Part shown: positions 1 through 6,311 of the stretch, piece after piece
How positions within the stretch are numbered: position 1 is the stretch's first letter
Layout: each line of letters starts with the position of its first letter
Source of the DNA: Puia dinghuensis
GTDB lineage: Bacteria; Bacteroidota; Bacteroidia; Chitinophagales; Chitinophagaceae
Length of the DNA stretch: 6,311 bases
Reading direction: 5' to 3'
Assembly (NCBI GenBank): GCA_026224995.1
Contig: JAMFRX010000395.1
Span: forward strand, 1 to 6,311
Made by a program: the position numbers and the translations under genes
Notes under the pieces: generated by a model
Told to the model about the DNA's origin: nothing
The model's database searches: none
What the model saw: only the letters and a program-made list of their open reading frames with translations

Positions 1-673
1 ACATCTCTGCCGCGCCTTTGGAGCCCAGGGCTGCGCCTTTGGTCGCTCTTCCCAAATCCTGGGCCGCCAACTGTTGCGGCCAGGGCAGCAACAACGACGC
101 GGAATCCATATCGCTGATGACGTGCAGGAACACCGAGTCCTGCGTAGCCCGTGGATGGAGACCGTTGGTAGAGACGCTCAGCTCGAGCGGTACCCCGCCA
201 AAGGTGCAGGCGAGATAATAATAGTAGATGCCGCGCAGGAAATAGGCCTGGCCCAGCAGGAAGTTGGCCAGCGAATCGGTGAGCACACCGCTGGTATGCA
301 TCTGGGTGATGATGGGAAATGCAGAGTTGGCCCGGGCGATACCCTGGTAGGAATCGTTCCAGAAGACGGGCAACGAGGCGAAGTCGGTAGGGAACTGGTA
401 GGTGTTGTACGAGACGTCCGCACCCCAGTTGAAGAAATCCTGCGTGGTATAGTTGGCATTGTACCAGATCCCCTTTAATACGAAGTTCTGGTTGTCATGC
501 TGGAACCCGTCGTAGATAGCGTTTACCAGGCTGATGCCGTCCTGGGGCGTATGAAACAGCGAGGCGGCCGTGGTCCCATTGGTATCCGTAGGGTTCAGGA
601 AATTCCGGGAGCAGGCCAGGGGGATCAGTAGCACTCCCAACGCCGCCAGAATAATATTCCTTTTATTTTTCAT
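1..673 (-). CDS. SusD/RagB-like outer-membrane lipoprotein, N-terminal part (cut by left window edge)
   Basis: This is the glycan-binding partner of the adjacent SusC-type receptor, expected on the outer-membrane surface as a lid over the transporter. I translated 224 codons from ATG at 673-671 with no stop; SusD proteins usually have about 450-600 residues, so roughly 40% is present. Residues 1-20 form a lipoprotein signal peptide (basic start, hydrophobic core) ending in a lipobox, IPLAC, with Cys21 as the predicted lipidated residue. Family signatures follow. Residues 141-163 (GQAYFLRGIYYYYLACTFGG and on) match the TPR-like helix and FGGVPL motif of SusD proteins. Residues 208-224 contain GRATKGAA, the usual start of the next helical repeat. 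It lies 25 bp downstream of the susC stop and is almost certainly cotranscribed. The spacer is A-rich with no clear Shine-Dalgarno sequence, as is usual in Bacteroidota. The ligand cannot be read from this fragment. Confidence 0.93.
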   Translation of the reverse strand, partial: MKNKRNIILAALGVLLIPLACSRNFLNPTDTNGTTAASLFHTPQDGISLVNAIYDGFQHDNQNFVLKGIWYNANYTTQDFFNWGADVSYNTYQFPTDFASLPVFWNDSYQGIARANSAFPIITQMHTSGVLTDSLANFLLGQAYFLRGIYYYYLACTFGGVPLELSVSTNGLHPRATQDSVFLHVISDMDSASLLLPWPQQLAAQDLGRATKGAALGSKGAAEM

Positions 674-698
674 GTCTTTTGATTTGTGTTGTTAAAAA

Positions 699-3600
699 TT
701 AAAAGGTCACATTGAAACCAACGATATAATACCTGGAGTTGGGGTAGGTACCCACGTCCACGCCGGAAGCCGTTGGGCTGCGATAGTTCGTGTTGGTGGT
801 ATTGTTGACATCTGTGCCTACCGGCTGGCCGATCTCCGGATCTGCGCCGGTGTATTTCGTGATGTTGAACAGGTTCTGTCCGGTGATATAGATCCTGATC
901 TTTGGTTGGAAGCTGCCGGTGGTCTTCAGCGGCACCGTATAGCCGACGGTCAGGTTCTTGAGCTTGATGTAGCTGCCGTTCTCTATATAGACATCGGAGG
1001 GCCGGGTATTGGAATTGTATTCGTTGGCGTCGATCTTGGCATAGCGGTTGTTGCCGTTGGCGGCTGTCCAGGCGTTCTGATAATATTTGAGGCCGATGTT
1101 CTCCAGGCCGACGGAGCCGGTGGAGCTGCCGAAGCTTTCCAGCGTCCTTTCCTGATAGTTGAAGATCTTATTGCCGTATACGCCGTAGAAGAATACGCTG
1201 AAATCCCAGTTCTTATAGGACCCGTCGAAGGTTATCCCGCCAAATAGCTTGGGGATGGGGTTTCCGAGGGCAACCTGGTCGGAGTCTGCCGTGATCCGCC
1301 CGTCGTGGTTGAGGTCAACGAATTTGCGGTCACCGGGCACGGCGCTGGCTTTAGGGCCGGAGGTAGGCTCGTAGACCGTGCCTGCGCCGTACTTGGCGGC
1401 GGCGACGGCGTTGAGGTCGTCGATCTCCTTTTGGCTCTGGAAGATGCCGGCGGATTTATAGCCATAGAACTCGCCAACGGGTCCGCCCACCTTGGTGTAG
1501 CTGAAGACACCCCAGTTGTTGGTGCCGGTGGTGGAGAAGCCAAGGCTGGCCAGGTTAGAAAGTTCGTTCAGCTGATTGGAGAGGCTGAGCAGCTCGTTCT
1601 TGACCGTCGTTACGTTCACGCCGATATTGTAATGGAACTGACCGGCGGAATGCGCCCAGCTAAGACCTAATTCGACACCCTGGTTCAGCAGGCTGCCTAC
1701 ATTTTCGTATTTGCCGGTAAAACCACTTTGACCGGGTTGCGGCAGATTCAGCAGGAATTTGCTGGACACCTTACGGTAAAAGTCGCCCGTGAAGGTCAGG
1801 CTATTGTTCAGGAAGACGGCGTCTACGCCGATATCCGTCATTTTCGCCACTTCCCATTGCAGATCCGGATTTGGCGGCGAGGTCAGGATCAGGCCCGGCT
1901 GGTAGACCTTGTTGAAGGGATAGCCGTTGTTGCCGGTGTTGGCGGCGCCGGGGCCGCTGGTATATTGCGCGAGAAACTGGAAGGTACCGGCATTGTTCTG
2001 ATTGCCTGTCTGACCATAGCTACCCCTCAGCTTGAGGTCGGTGAGCCAGTTGACGTCCTGCAGGAATTTTTCTTCCTTGATCCGCCAGGCGACTGAGCCG
2101 GAGGGGAAGATGCCATATTGGTGGTCAGGGGCGAATCGCGAGGAGCCATCCCGGCGGACCGTGGCGGTAATCAGGTATTTGTCTTTGTAGCCATAATGAA
2201 GGCGCGCGAATTGGGAGACCAGCCGGGTATAGACTTGGTTGCCATACCAGTTGGTCAATGAAGGCAGATCTTGGAGGTCGCGCAGTGTATTGCTTACTAA
2301 ATTGTTGCCCTGGGCGCCAATTTGACTGAAGAGGTTATCCTGTGCGGAGTAGCCGCCGACGAAATCGATGCTGTGGTCGCCAAAGGTCTGGGTATAGGCC
2401 ACCGTATTTTCCCAGAGCCATTCGAACGTGGTGTTGGAGGACTGTTCGAAGAAATTCGCCGATGTGGCCGTTCCTGCGCCATATTGGGTAAGCTGGCGGG
2501 TATCGGAAGGCGTGAAGTAGTAACCGCTGAAGTCGTTGGTGTTCACCCCGATGTTTGTTTTGAGGCGAAGGCCCGGGAGGATGGTGGCTTCCAGGGAGGT
2601 CGTTCCCAGGAAATAGTTGGTAAGGTTCTTCTGATCCTGTGTTTGGATGCCATACACCGGACCATCGCCCCAGTTCCTGACGGATTGGTTGTTGGGATTA
2701 TAAAAGCCGTAGTTCCCGTTGTTCTTGATGAGCGGTGTGAGCAGATTGCCGCCGTCCAGGGTTGGTGGCAGCTTGGTCAGGTAACCTACGCCGGCGCTTG
2801 CGCCCTGTCCGCCGGTAGGGAAGGGGAGGGCGGTCTGGCCGCGGGTATATTTGAGGCTGGTTTGCGATTTGAGCCAGCTCATGGCGTTGTAGTCTACGTT
2901 GGCGCTTAGGTTATACCGGGTGAAATAAGAGCCCATTACGATCCCCTTTTGGTTGAAATAGCCGGCGGAGAAGGAAGTCTGGACCTTATCGGAACCACCG
3001 CGGATAGCCAGGTTATAATTCTGTCTGAACCCCGTTTGGAAGACGGCATTCTGCCAGTCGGCCTCGTGGAGGGTATCTGGCTGGGCCCAGTTGGCGAGGG
3101 CGGTATAGCCATCGAGCGCCGCATGCTGGTAGGCCAGCGCGCCCCATTGCTGGGCATTCAAGACCTTATATTCTTTAGGCTTCGCCTGGGCGGCCGTGTT
3201 GGCGTCGACACTGATCTGGGTGCCGTTCTTTCTTCCCCGTTTGGTGGTGATGATCACTACCCCGTTGGCTGCCCGGTTACCATAGATGGCCGTGGCCGAG
3301 GCGTCCTTCAGGATCTCCATGGAAGCGATATCGCTGGGATTCAGGGTATTCAATCCACCGGAGATGGGATAGCCGTCGACCACATACAAAGGATCGGCGT
3401 TGCCTAAGCTGCCGACGCCCCTGATCTGGACCTGCACGCCGCCGCCGGGTGCGCCATCGTTGTTGATGACCTGCACGCCCGGAGCTCTTCCCTGGAGCGC
3501 CTGGTCCAGCGTTGTCACCGGCACTTTTGCGATCTGATCGGCCGATACGCTGGAGACGGCTCCGGTGAGGTCCTTACGCTTGACAGAGCCATACCCTACG

Positions 3601-3953
3601 ATGACAACCTGCGAGAGGGACTGGGGATCTGTAACCAGCTTTATCGACAGTGCGGTGCCGCTGCCCGCAGGAACGTCCTGGGCCGTGTAGCCAACCGAAG
3701 AGATGGTCAGGATGGCATTTGGCCCTGCCTCGATGGTAAAGGCGCCGTCCGCATCTGTAGATGTTGCTGTGTTCGTGCCTTTTACTTTGACGGTAGCTCC
3801 TGCCAACATGGTGCCGTTATCACTTGCGGAAACTTTACCGGTGATCTTCCGCGTCTGGGCAAGAGCAGCAACATCGGCGAAAATGGTCAGTAACAGCAAT
3901 AAGATAAGGTTACGGCTTATCCTGCGTTGATGAACCAATGAATGTTTCTTCAT
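699..3953 (-). CDS. SusC/RagA-family TonB-linked outer-membrane receptor (1084 aa)
   Basis: This is the TonB-dependent transporter of a SusCD pair, importing an oligosaccharide or other ligand across the outer membrane using inner-membrane energy. Residues 1-32 form a Sec signal peptide (basic start, leucine-rich core, ALA cleavage site before Gln33). Residues about 36-107 are a CarboxypepD_reg-like domain (ITGKVSA to SVGYTAQDV). Residues 113-133 carry the SusC/RagA signature SQVVIVGYGSVKRKDLTGAV. The plug domain spans about 125-240, with VQIRGVGSLGNADPLYVVDG, SMEILKDASATAIYGNRAAN and GVVIITTKRG. The rest is the beta-barrel, ending in Phe (GFNVTF), as expected of BAM substrates. D880-L-N-H-D-G-R-I is the EF-hand-like D-x-N-x-D-G loop common late in SusC barrels. 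The length is normal for the family. There is no STN domain between the signal peptide and the CarboxypepD-like domain, so this receptor does not look like a sigma/anti-sigma transducer. The start is the only good methionine before the signal peptide. Confidence 0.97.
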   Translation of the reverse strand: MKKHSLVHQRRISRNLILLLLLTIFADVAALAQTRKITGKVSASDNGTMLAGATVKVKGTNTATSTDADGAFTIEAGPNAILTISSVGYTAQDVPAGSGTALSIKLVTDPQSLSQVVIVGYGSVKRKDLTGAVSSVSADQIAKVPVTTLDQALQGRAPGVQVINNDGAPGGGVQVQIRGVGSLGNADPLYVVDGYPISGGLNTLNPSDIASMEILKDASATAIYGNRAANGVVIITTKRGRKNGTQISVDANTAAQAKPKEYKVLNAQQWGALAYQHAALDGYTALANWAQPDTLHEADWQNAVFQTGFRQNYNLAIRGGSDKVQTSFSAGYFNQKGIVMGSYFTRYNLSANVDYNAMSWLKSQTSLKYTRGQTALPFPTGGQGASAGVGYLTKLPPTLDGGNLLTPLIKNNGNYGFYNPNNQSVRNWGDGPVYGIQTQDQKNLTNYFLGTTSLEATILPGLRLKTNIGVNTNDFSGYYFTPSDTRQLTQYGAGTATSANFFEQSSNTTFEWLWENTVAYTQTFGDHSIDFVGGYSAQDNLFSQIGAQGNNLVSNTLRDLQDLPSLTNWYGNQVYTRLVSQFARLHYGYKDKYLITATVRRDGSSRFAPDHQYGIFPSGSVAWRIKEEKFLQDVNWLTDLKLRGSYGQTGNQNNAGTFQFLAQYTSGPGAANTGNNGYPFNKVYQPGLILTSPPNPDLQWEVAKMTDIGVDAVFLNNSLTFTGDFYRKVSSKFLLNLPQPGQSGFTGKYENVGSLLNQGVELGLSWAHSAGQFHYNIGVNVTTVKNELLSLSNQLNELSNLASLGFSTTGTNNWGVFSYTKVGGPVGEFYGYKSAGIFQSQKEIDDLNAVAAAKYGAGTVYEPTSGPKASAVPGDRKFVDLNHDGRITADSDQVALGNPIPKLFGGITFDGSYKNWDFSVFFYGVYGNKIFNYQERTLESFGSSTGSVGLENIGLKYYQNAWTAANGNNRYAKIDANEYNSNTRPSDVYIENGSYIKLKNLTVGYTVPLKTTGSFQPKIRIYITGQNLFNITKYTGADPEIGQPVGTDVNNTTNTNYRSPTASGVDVGTYPNSRYYIVGFNVTF

Positions 3954-3960
3954 TTTTGGT

Positions 3961-3981
3961 CGTTTAAGATTTTAAATTGTC
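3961..3981. repeat. Direct repeat copy 1 (CGTTTAAGA-N6-ATTGTC)
   Basis: This copy sits 7 bp upstream of the susC start codon and so lies in its 5' untranslated region or core promoter. It shares both blocks, CGTTTAAGA and ATTGTC, with the second copy at 4105-4124. The spacer is six bases here and five there. A regulator site is possible, but AT-rich repeats of this size can arise by chance. Confidence 0.3.
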
Positions 3982-4104
3982 GTTGTAAGTGTTCGAGTCA
4001 GGAGAGAATGCAGGGCCAAAGGCCAGTAAAGATGTGTAAGGGCCTGAGGGGCCGCCCGCTGGGTTGGCATCATATGGCATAAGCAAGCAGTTTTGACTTT
4101 AGAT

Positions 4105-4124
4105 CGTTTAAGAAAATGATTGTC
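4105..4124. repeat. Direct repeat copy 2 (CGTTTAAGA-N5-ATTGTC)
   Basis: This is the second copy of the element near the susC start, 144 bp further from that gene and in the same orientation. Its ATTGTC end overlaps a TGTC-AGAAA-GACA inverted repeat (4121-4133). If the pair is real, it could be bound by one regulator controlling both divergent units. Confidence 0.3.
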
Positions 4125-4209
4125 AGAAAGACAGGATAAATGTCCATAGAAATGGCCACATTATATAGTACTTTTTTATCCGTTTCTTGCCCGTTTTGCA
4201 ACCGGTTGT

Positions 4210-4244
4210 TTTGCCCTTCATTTAAAACATTTACTTTAAATTCG
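4210..4244 (+). promoter_or_regulatory. Candidate Bacteroidota-type promoter for the plus-strand genes
   Basis: TTTG at 4210-4213 could be the -33 element. TAAATTCG at 4237-4244 matches seven of the eight positions of the Bacteroidota -7 consensus TAnnTTTG. The gap is 23 bp, slightly longer than the usual 19-21 bp. It would start transcription near 4250, about 40 bp before the ATG at 4291 and about 105 bp before the preferred start at 4357. The match is suggestive only, because the sequence is AT-rich. Confidence 0.25.
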
Positions 4245-4356
4245 TAAAAGCGCCGACACGATTGCTACTTTCCAGGATGCCACTCTCCGAATGAAGCGAT
4301 CCCCAAATCTATCTTACTCCTGTATGCGCTCAAAAACGCAAAAAATTGCATCCGAT

Positions 4357-5487
4357 ATGAATCATAATCGCAGGAATTTCATTCGCAAGGGGGTCGGCAT
4401 CGCCGCTGCCCTCTCCGCCGGCCGGGCTGTCGCCGGACCGCTGGTTACAGAGGAAACGTTGTTGCACAACCGAAGACAGAAGGAATTGGTCAGAGACGCC
4501 GGCATGCTGATGTCGGAGGCCTATTTCGATGGCTTCAACCAGCATAAGATCGCCTTGTGCAGGCAGATGGACGTTTTGGGGGCAGTCGGGGGCATCAATC
4601 CGAAAATGGTAGGCTTGAATGCCATCAATCCCTGGGAGCTCGAGGTCGTCCAGGCGGTCAAGAACGCCTGGGATAACGAGGGTCTCAAGCTGACGGTGAT
4701 CGAAGGGCCGCCTGCACTCGGGGATAAGACTAAGCTGGGCTTAGAAGGCCGCGATGAGGAGATCGCCAATTTTATAACATTCATGCATAACCTGCAAAAG
4801 GTGGGCATCGATACCATTTGCTACAACTGGATGCCGGCTATTGGCTGGTACCGGACGGACAATGCAAAACGCGGGCGGGGCGGCGCGCTGGTCACGGCGT
4901 TCGACAACGATGCCATAAAGGATCTTCCACCGACCCAATATGGAGTGGTATCGAAGGAGCAGCTGTGGAAGACGTTGGAATACTTCCTGAAGGCGGTGGT
5001 GCCGGAGGCCGAGAAGGCGGGCATCAAGCTGGCGATGCATCCCGATGACCCGCAGGTCGACCAGATCAGGGGCATCTCACGGATCATGACAACCGTAGAC
5101 AACTTCAAACGGATGCTGGATATCTACCCCAGTCCGAGCAACGGGATAACCATGTGCCAGGGGAATTTCTCGCTCATGGGGGCGGATATCCCGACCATTG
5201 TCAGGGACTTCGGCAAGCGCAAGGCTATCCACTTCATCCATTTCCGCAATGTCCGGGGCGGAAAATTCAAATTTGAAGAGACTTTTCACGACGAGGGGCA
5301 GATCGACATGTACGAGGCGATGAAGGCGTACTATGAGATCGGCTTCAAGGGCGCGATCCGGCCCGATCATGTGCCGACCATGGCGGAGGACAGCAATTCT
5401 TTTCCCGGCTACAGCACGATAGGTACCCTTTATGCCAATGGGTATATCCGCGGTCTCATGGAATCAGTCACCAAACAAAAAATGTAA
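4357..5487 (+). CDS. Mannonate dehydratase (UxuA/ManD) family protein with twin-arginine leader
   Basis: Family members dehydrate D-mannonate to 2-keto-3-deoxy-D-gluconate (EC 4.2.1.8) using a divalent metal in a TIM barrel. From ATG 4357 the protein has 376 residues. Residues 1-26 look like a Tat signal: RRNFIRK at 5-11, a weakly hydrophobic core, Arg23 and an AVA site before Gly27. The catalytic domain begins near residue 49. Family motifs include CYNWMP (155-160), MHPDDP (227-232), TMCQGN (265-270), HFIHFRN (292-298), FHDEGQIDMYE (310-320), RPDH (335-338) and FPGYSTIG (349-356). The expected metal ligands His228, Cys267, His295 and Asp337 are present, as are His338 and Tyr352, which match the catalytic His and Tyr of characterised ManD. 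A segment between TRTD-like residues and the LKAVVPEAE helix is much shorter than in E. coli UxuA. An ATG at 4291 would add 22 residues. I prefer 4357 because it gives a normal Tat n-region after an A-rich stretch. The next gene follows after 5 bp. The fold assignment is firm; the exact substrate is less so. Confidence 0.9.
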   Translation: MNHNRRNFIRKGVGIAAALSAGRAVAGPLVTEETLLHNRRQKELVRDAGMLMSEAYFDGFNQHKIALCRQMDVLGAVGGINPKMVGLNAINPWELEVVQAVKNAWDNEGLKLTVIEGPPALGDKTKLGLEGRDEEIANFITFMHNLQKVGIDTICYNWMPAIGWYRTDNAKRGRGGALVTAFDNDAIKDLPPTQYGVVSKEQLWKTLEYFLKAVVPEAEKAGIKLAMHPDDPQVDQIRGISRIMTTVDNFKRMLDIYPSPSNGITMCQGNFSLMGADIPTIVRDFGKRKAIHFIHFRNVRGGKFKFEETFHDEGQIDMYEAMKAYYEIGFKGAIRPDHVPTMAEDSNSFPGYSTIGTLYANGYIRGLMESVTKQKM

Positions 5488-5492
5488 ACCAT

Positions 5493-6311
5493 ATGAATAA
5501 AAGAACGATACTCATCGTCCTGTTAATTTTCGGCTGCTATTGCAGCAAGGCTCAGCAGGTAGGCGCTTCGCCCGAATACATAAAGGCGCTCACGTCCCAG
5601 TGGAAGGGCGAGCGGTTTGCCGACGGCAGGCCCAAGGTTCCCGACGATCTGCTGGAAAGGCTGAAGCCTCTTTCCCTGGAAGACGTCTGGGGCGTGTTGC
5701 GGAACAAAGGCTATCAGAACCAGTTCGAGGGCAACTGGCAGGTGATCAATCCCGATAGCGCCATGACGGGCCGGGTCGTCACCGCGCAGTACATGCCTTC
5801 GCGGCCCGATCTCATCGATGTCATCAAGGAAGAGGGGAAGGCCGAAGGCCGCGGGCAGCATGGCGGCACCAATTCCTGGCCGATCGATATCCTGGTGGAC
5901 GGCGACGTGTATGTCGCGGACGGCTACGAGAAGATGGCCGATGGCACGCTCATCGGCGATAACCTGGGGAATTCTATTTATGCACATTCCCACCGCGGCG
6001 TTGTTTTCTTCGGTTCGGTGCGGGATATGGCGGGGCTCTCGGAGATCAAGGGCTTCAATGGCTTTGTCAAGGGGTCCGACCCTTCCTATATCCAGCAGAT
6101 GATGCTGACCTCGATAAACGCGCCGATCCGCATAGGCAGGGCCGTGGTTCTTCCGGGCGACGTGGTGCTGGCCAATAAGTGGGGCGTCATCTTTATTCCT
6201 GCTTTCTTGTGCCAGGAGGTGGTGCTCACCTCCGAGGTCACTGAGCTGCGGGACGAGTTCGGGCATCAGCGTCTGCGGGAGAAGAAATACCTCACCGGGC
6301 AGATCGACAGC
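5493..6311 (+). CDS. RraA / HMG-aldolase family protein with signal peptide (cut by right window edge)
   Basis: This superfamily (COG0684) includes divalent-metal 4-hydroxy-4-methyl-2-oxoglutarate aldolases, which release pyruvate from 4-hydroxy-2-oxo acids, and RraA, an RNase E inhibitor. It is often mislabelled as demethylmenaquinone methyltransferase. I translated 273 codons from ATG 5493 with no stop. Residues 1-20 form a Sec-type signal peptide (MNKR, hydrophobic core, SKA before Gln21). Cys15 follows LIFG, a poor lipobox because of Phe at -2. The family core begins near SLEDVWGVL (61-69), followed by MTGRVVTAQY (91-100), GDNLGNSIYAHS (155-166), FGSVRD (173-178) and VLPGDVVLANKWGVIFIP (219-236). 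Asp156, then 20 residues, then Arg177-Asp178 satisfies the D-X20-R-D active-site signature of the aldolases. Differences from typical members are a roughly 40-residue region between the signal peptide and the core, an extra segment around 108-150, and Asn where Asp is usual after VVLA. The 5-bp gap to the dehydratase indicates an operon. Export argues against an RNase E role. Confidence 0.88.
   Translation, partial: MNKRTILIVLLIFGCYCSKAQQVGASPEYIKALTSQWKGERFADGRPKVPDDLLERLKPLSLEDVWGVLRNKGYQNQFEGNWQVINPDSAMTGRVVTAQYMPSRPDLIDVIKEEGKAEGRGQHGGTNSWPIDILVDGDVYVADGYEKMADGTLIGDNLGNSIYAHSHRGVVFFGSVRDMAGLSEIKGFNGFVKGSDPSYIQQMMLTSINAPIRIGRAVVLPGDVVLANKWGVIFIPAFLCQEVVLTSEVTELRDEFGHQRLREKKYLTGQIDS

Larger units (their letters stand above)
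3954..4356. other. Divergent intergenic region between the SusCD operon and the sugar-acid genes
   Basis: This stretch of about 400 bp separates the two divergent transcription units and should hold both promoters. It is visibly more AT-rich than the flanking genes, especially at 4081-4250. I see no convincing gene, tRNA or riboswitch. It contains a candidate plus-strand Bacteroidota promoter (4210-4244), two imperfect copies of a roughly 20-bp sequence, a GGCC-rich patch at 4013-4054, and a small TGTC-N5-GACA inverted repeat (4121-4133) followed by another TGTC (4141-4144). I found no convincing TTTG/TAnnTTTG pair for the susC direction. The right edge depends on the start chosen for the mannonate dehydratase: if translation begins at 4291, the region shrinks to 337 bp. 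Confidence 0.7.

Noticed and set aside
74..478. Open reading frame of 134 codons on the plus strand near the left edge
   Set aside because: The opposite strand encodes the SusD-like lipoprotein, with lipobox and conserved helical motifs, through this whole stretch.
2322..2909. Open reading frame of 195 codons on the plus strand
   Set aside because: It is entirely antisense to the SusC receptor barrel and resembles no known family. Similar antisense frames occur along the whole receptor gene.
4013..4054. GGCC-rich patch that might be a terminator or RNA hairpin
   Set aside because: The possible stems are only about four base pairs with mismatched flanks and no following T-run, and it sits between divergent promoters, where a terminator is not expected.
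4338..4349. Small inverted repeat GCAA-AAAA-TTGC just before the preferred dehydratase start
   Set aside because: Four-base arms in an A-rich stretch are expected by chance. I treat it as part of the A-rich initiation region.
5493..5559. Lipoprotein signal with Cys15 or Cys17 in the RraA-family protein
   Set aside because: The residues before Cys15 (I-F-G) fit the lipobox poorly because of Phe at -2, and those before Cys17 do not fit. An SKA/QQ signal-peptidase I site is more convincing.
5523..6266. Open reading frame of 247 codons on the minus strand
   Set aside because: It lies wholly opposite the RraA-family gene, which has a signal peptide and clear family motifs. The antisense translation shows no recognisable domain and is a by-product of GC-rich codon use.

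Overview
The window looks like part of a glycan- or sugar-acid-utilisation locus from a Bacteroidota bacterium. The evidence is a SusC/SusD outer-membrane pair, A-rich start contexts without strong Shine-Dalgarno sequences, and a TonB-dependent receptor with an N-terminal CarboxypepD_reg-like domain. The fairly GC-rich coding sequence and the receptor's style fit the Chitinophagaceae or a neighbouring family. That placement is an impression, not a computed result.

Layout. On the minus strand, reading from the middle of the window to its left edge, are a complete SusC/RagA-type receptor (699-3953) and, 25 bp downstream, the first 224 codons of a SusD/RagB-type lipoprotein (673 to the left edge). 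On the plus strand, diverging from the receptor, are a mannonate dehydratase (UxuA/ManD) family protein with a twin-arginine leader (4357-5487) and, after a 5-bp gap, an RraA/HMG-aldolase family protein with a Sec-type signal peptide (5493 to the right edge). A roughly 400-bp intergenic region separates the two arms. It holds a candidate promoter and a pair of imperfect direct repeats. No regulator, RNA gene, insertion sequence or CRISPR array is visible.

How the parts may fit together. SusC/SusD would bind and import an oligosaccharide or related ligand across the outer membrane. Mannonate dehydratases convert D-mannonate to 2-keto-3-deoxy-D-gluconate (KDG). KDG is a 4-hydroxy-2-oxo acid, the class of compound that divalent-metal aldolases of the RraA/HMG-aldolase superfamily cleave to pyruvate plus a second carbonyl. 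The second plus-strand protein keeps the D-X20-R-D signature of that superfamily. Both plus-strand proteins carry export signals. The most interesting reading is therefore a two-step, non-phosphorylated, Entner-Doudoroff-like route located in the periplasm and coupled to a SusCD importer. This is a hypothesis from motifs and gene order, and neither substrate is proven.
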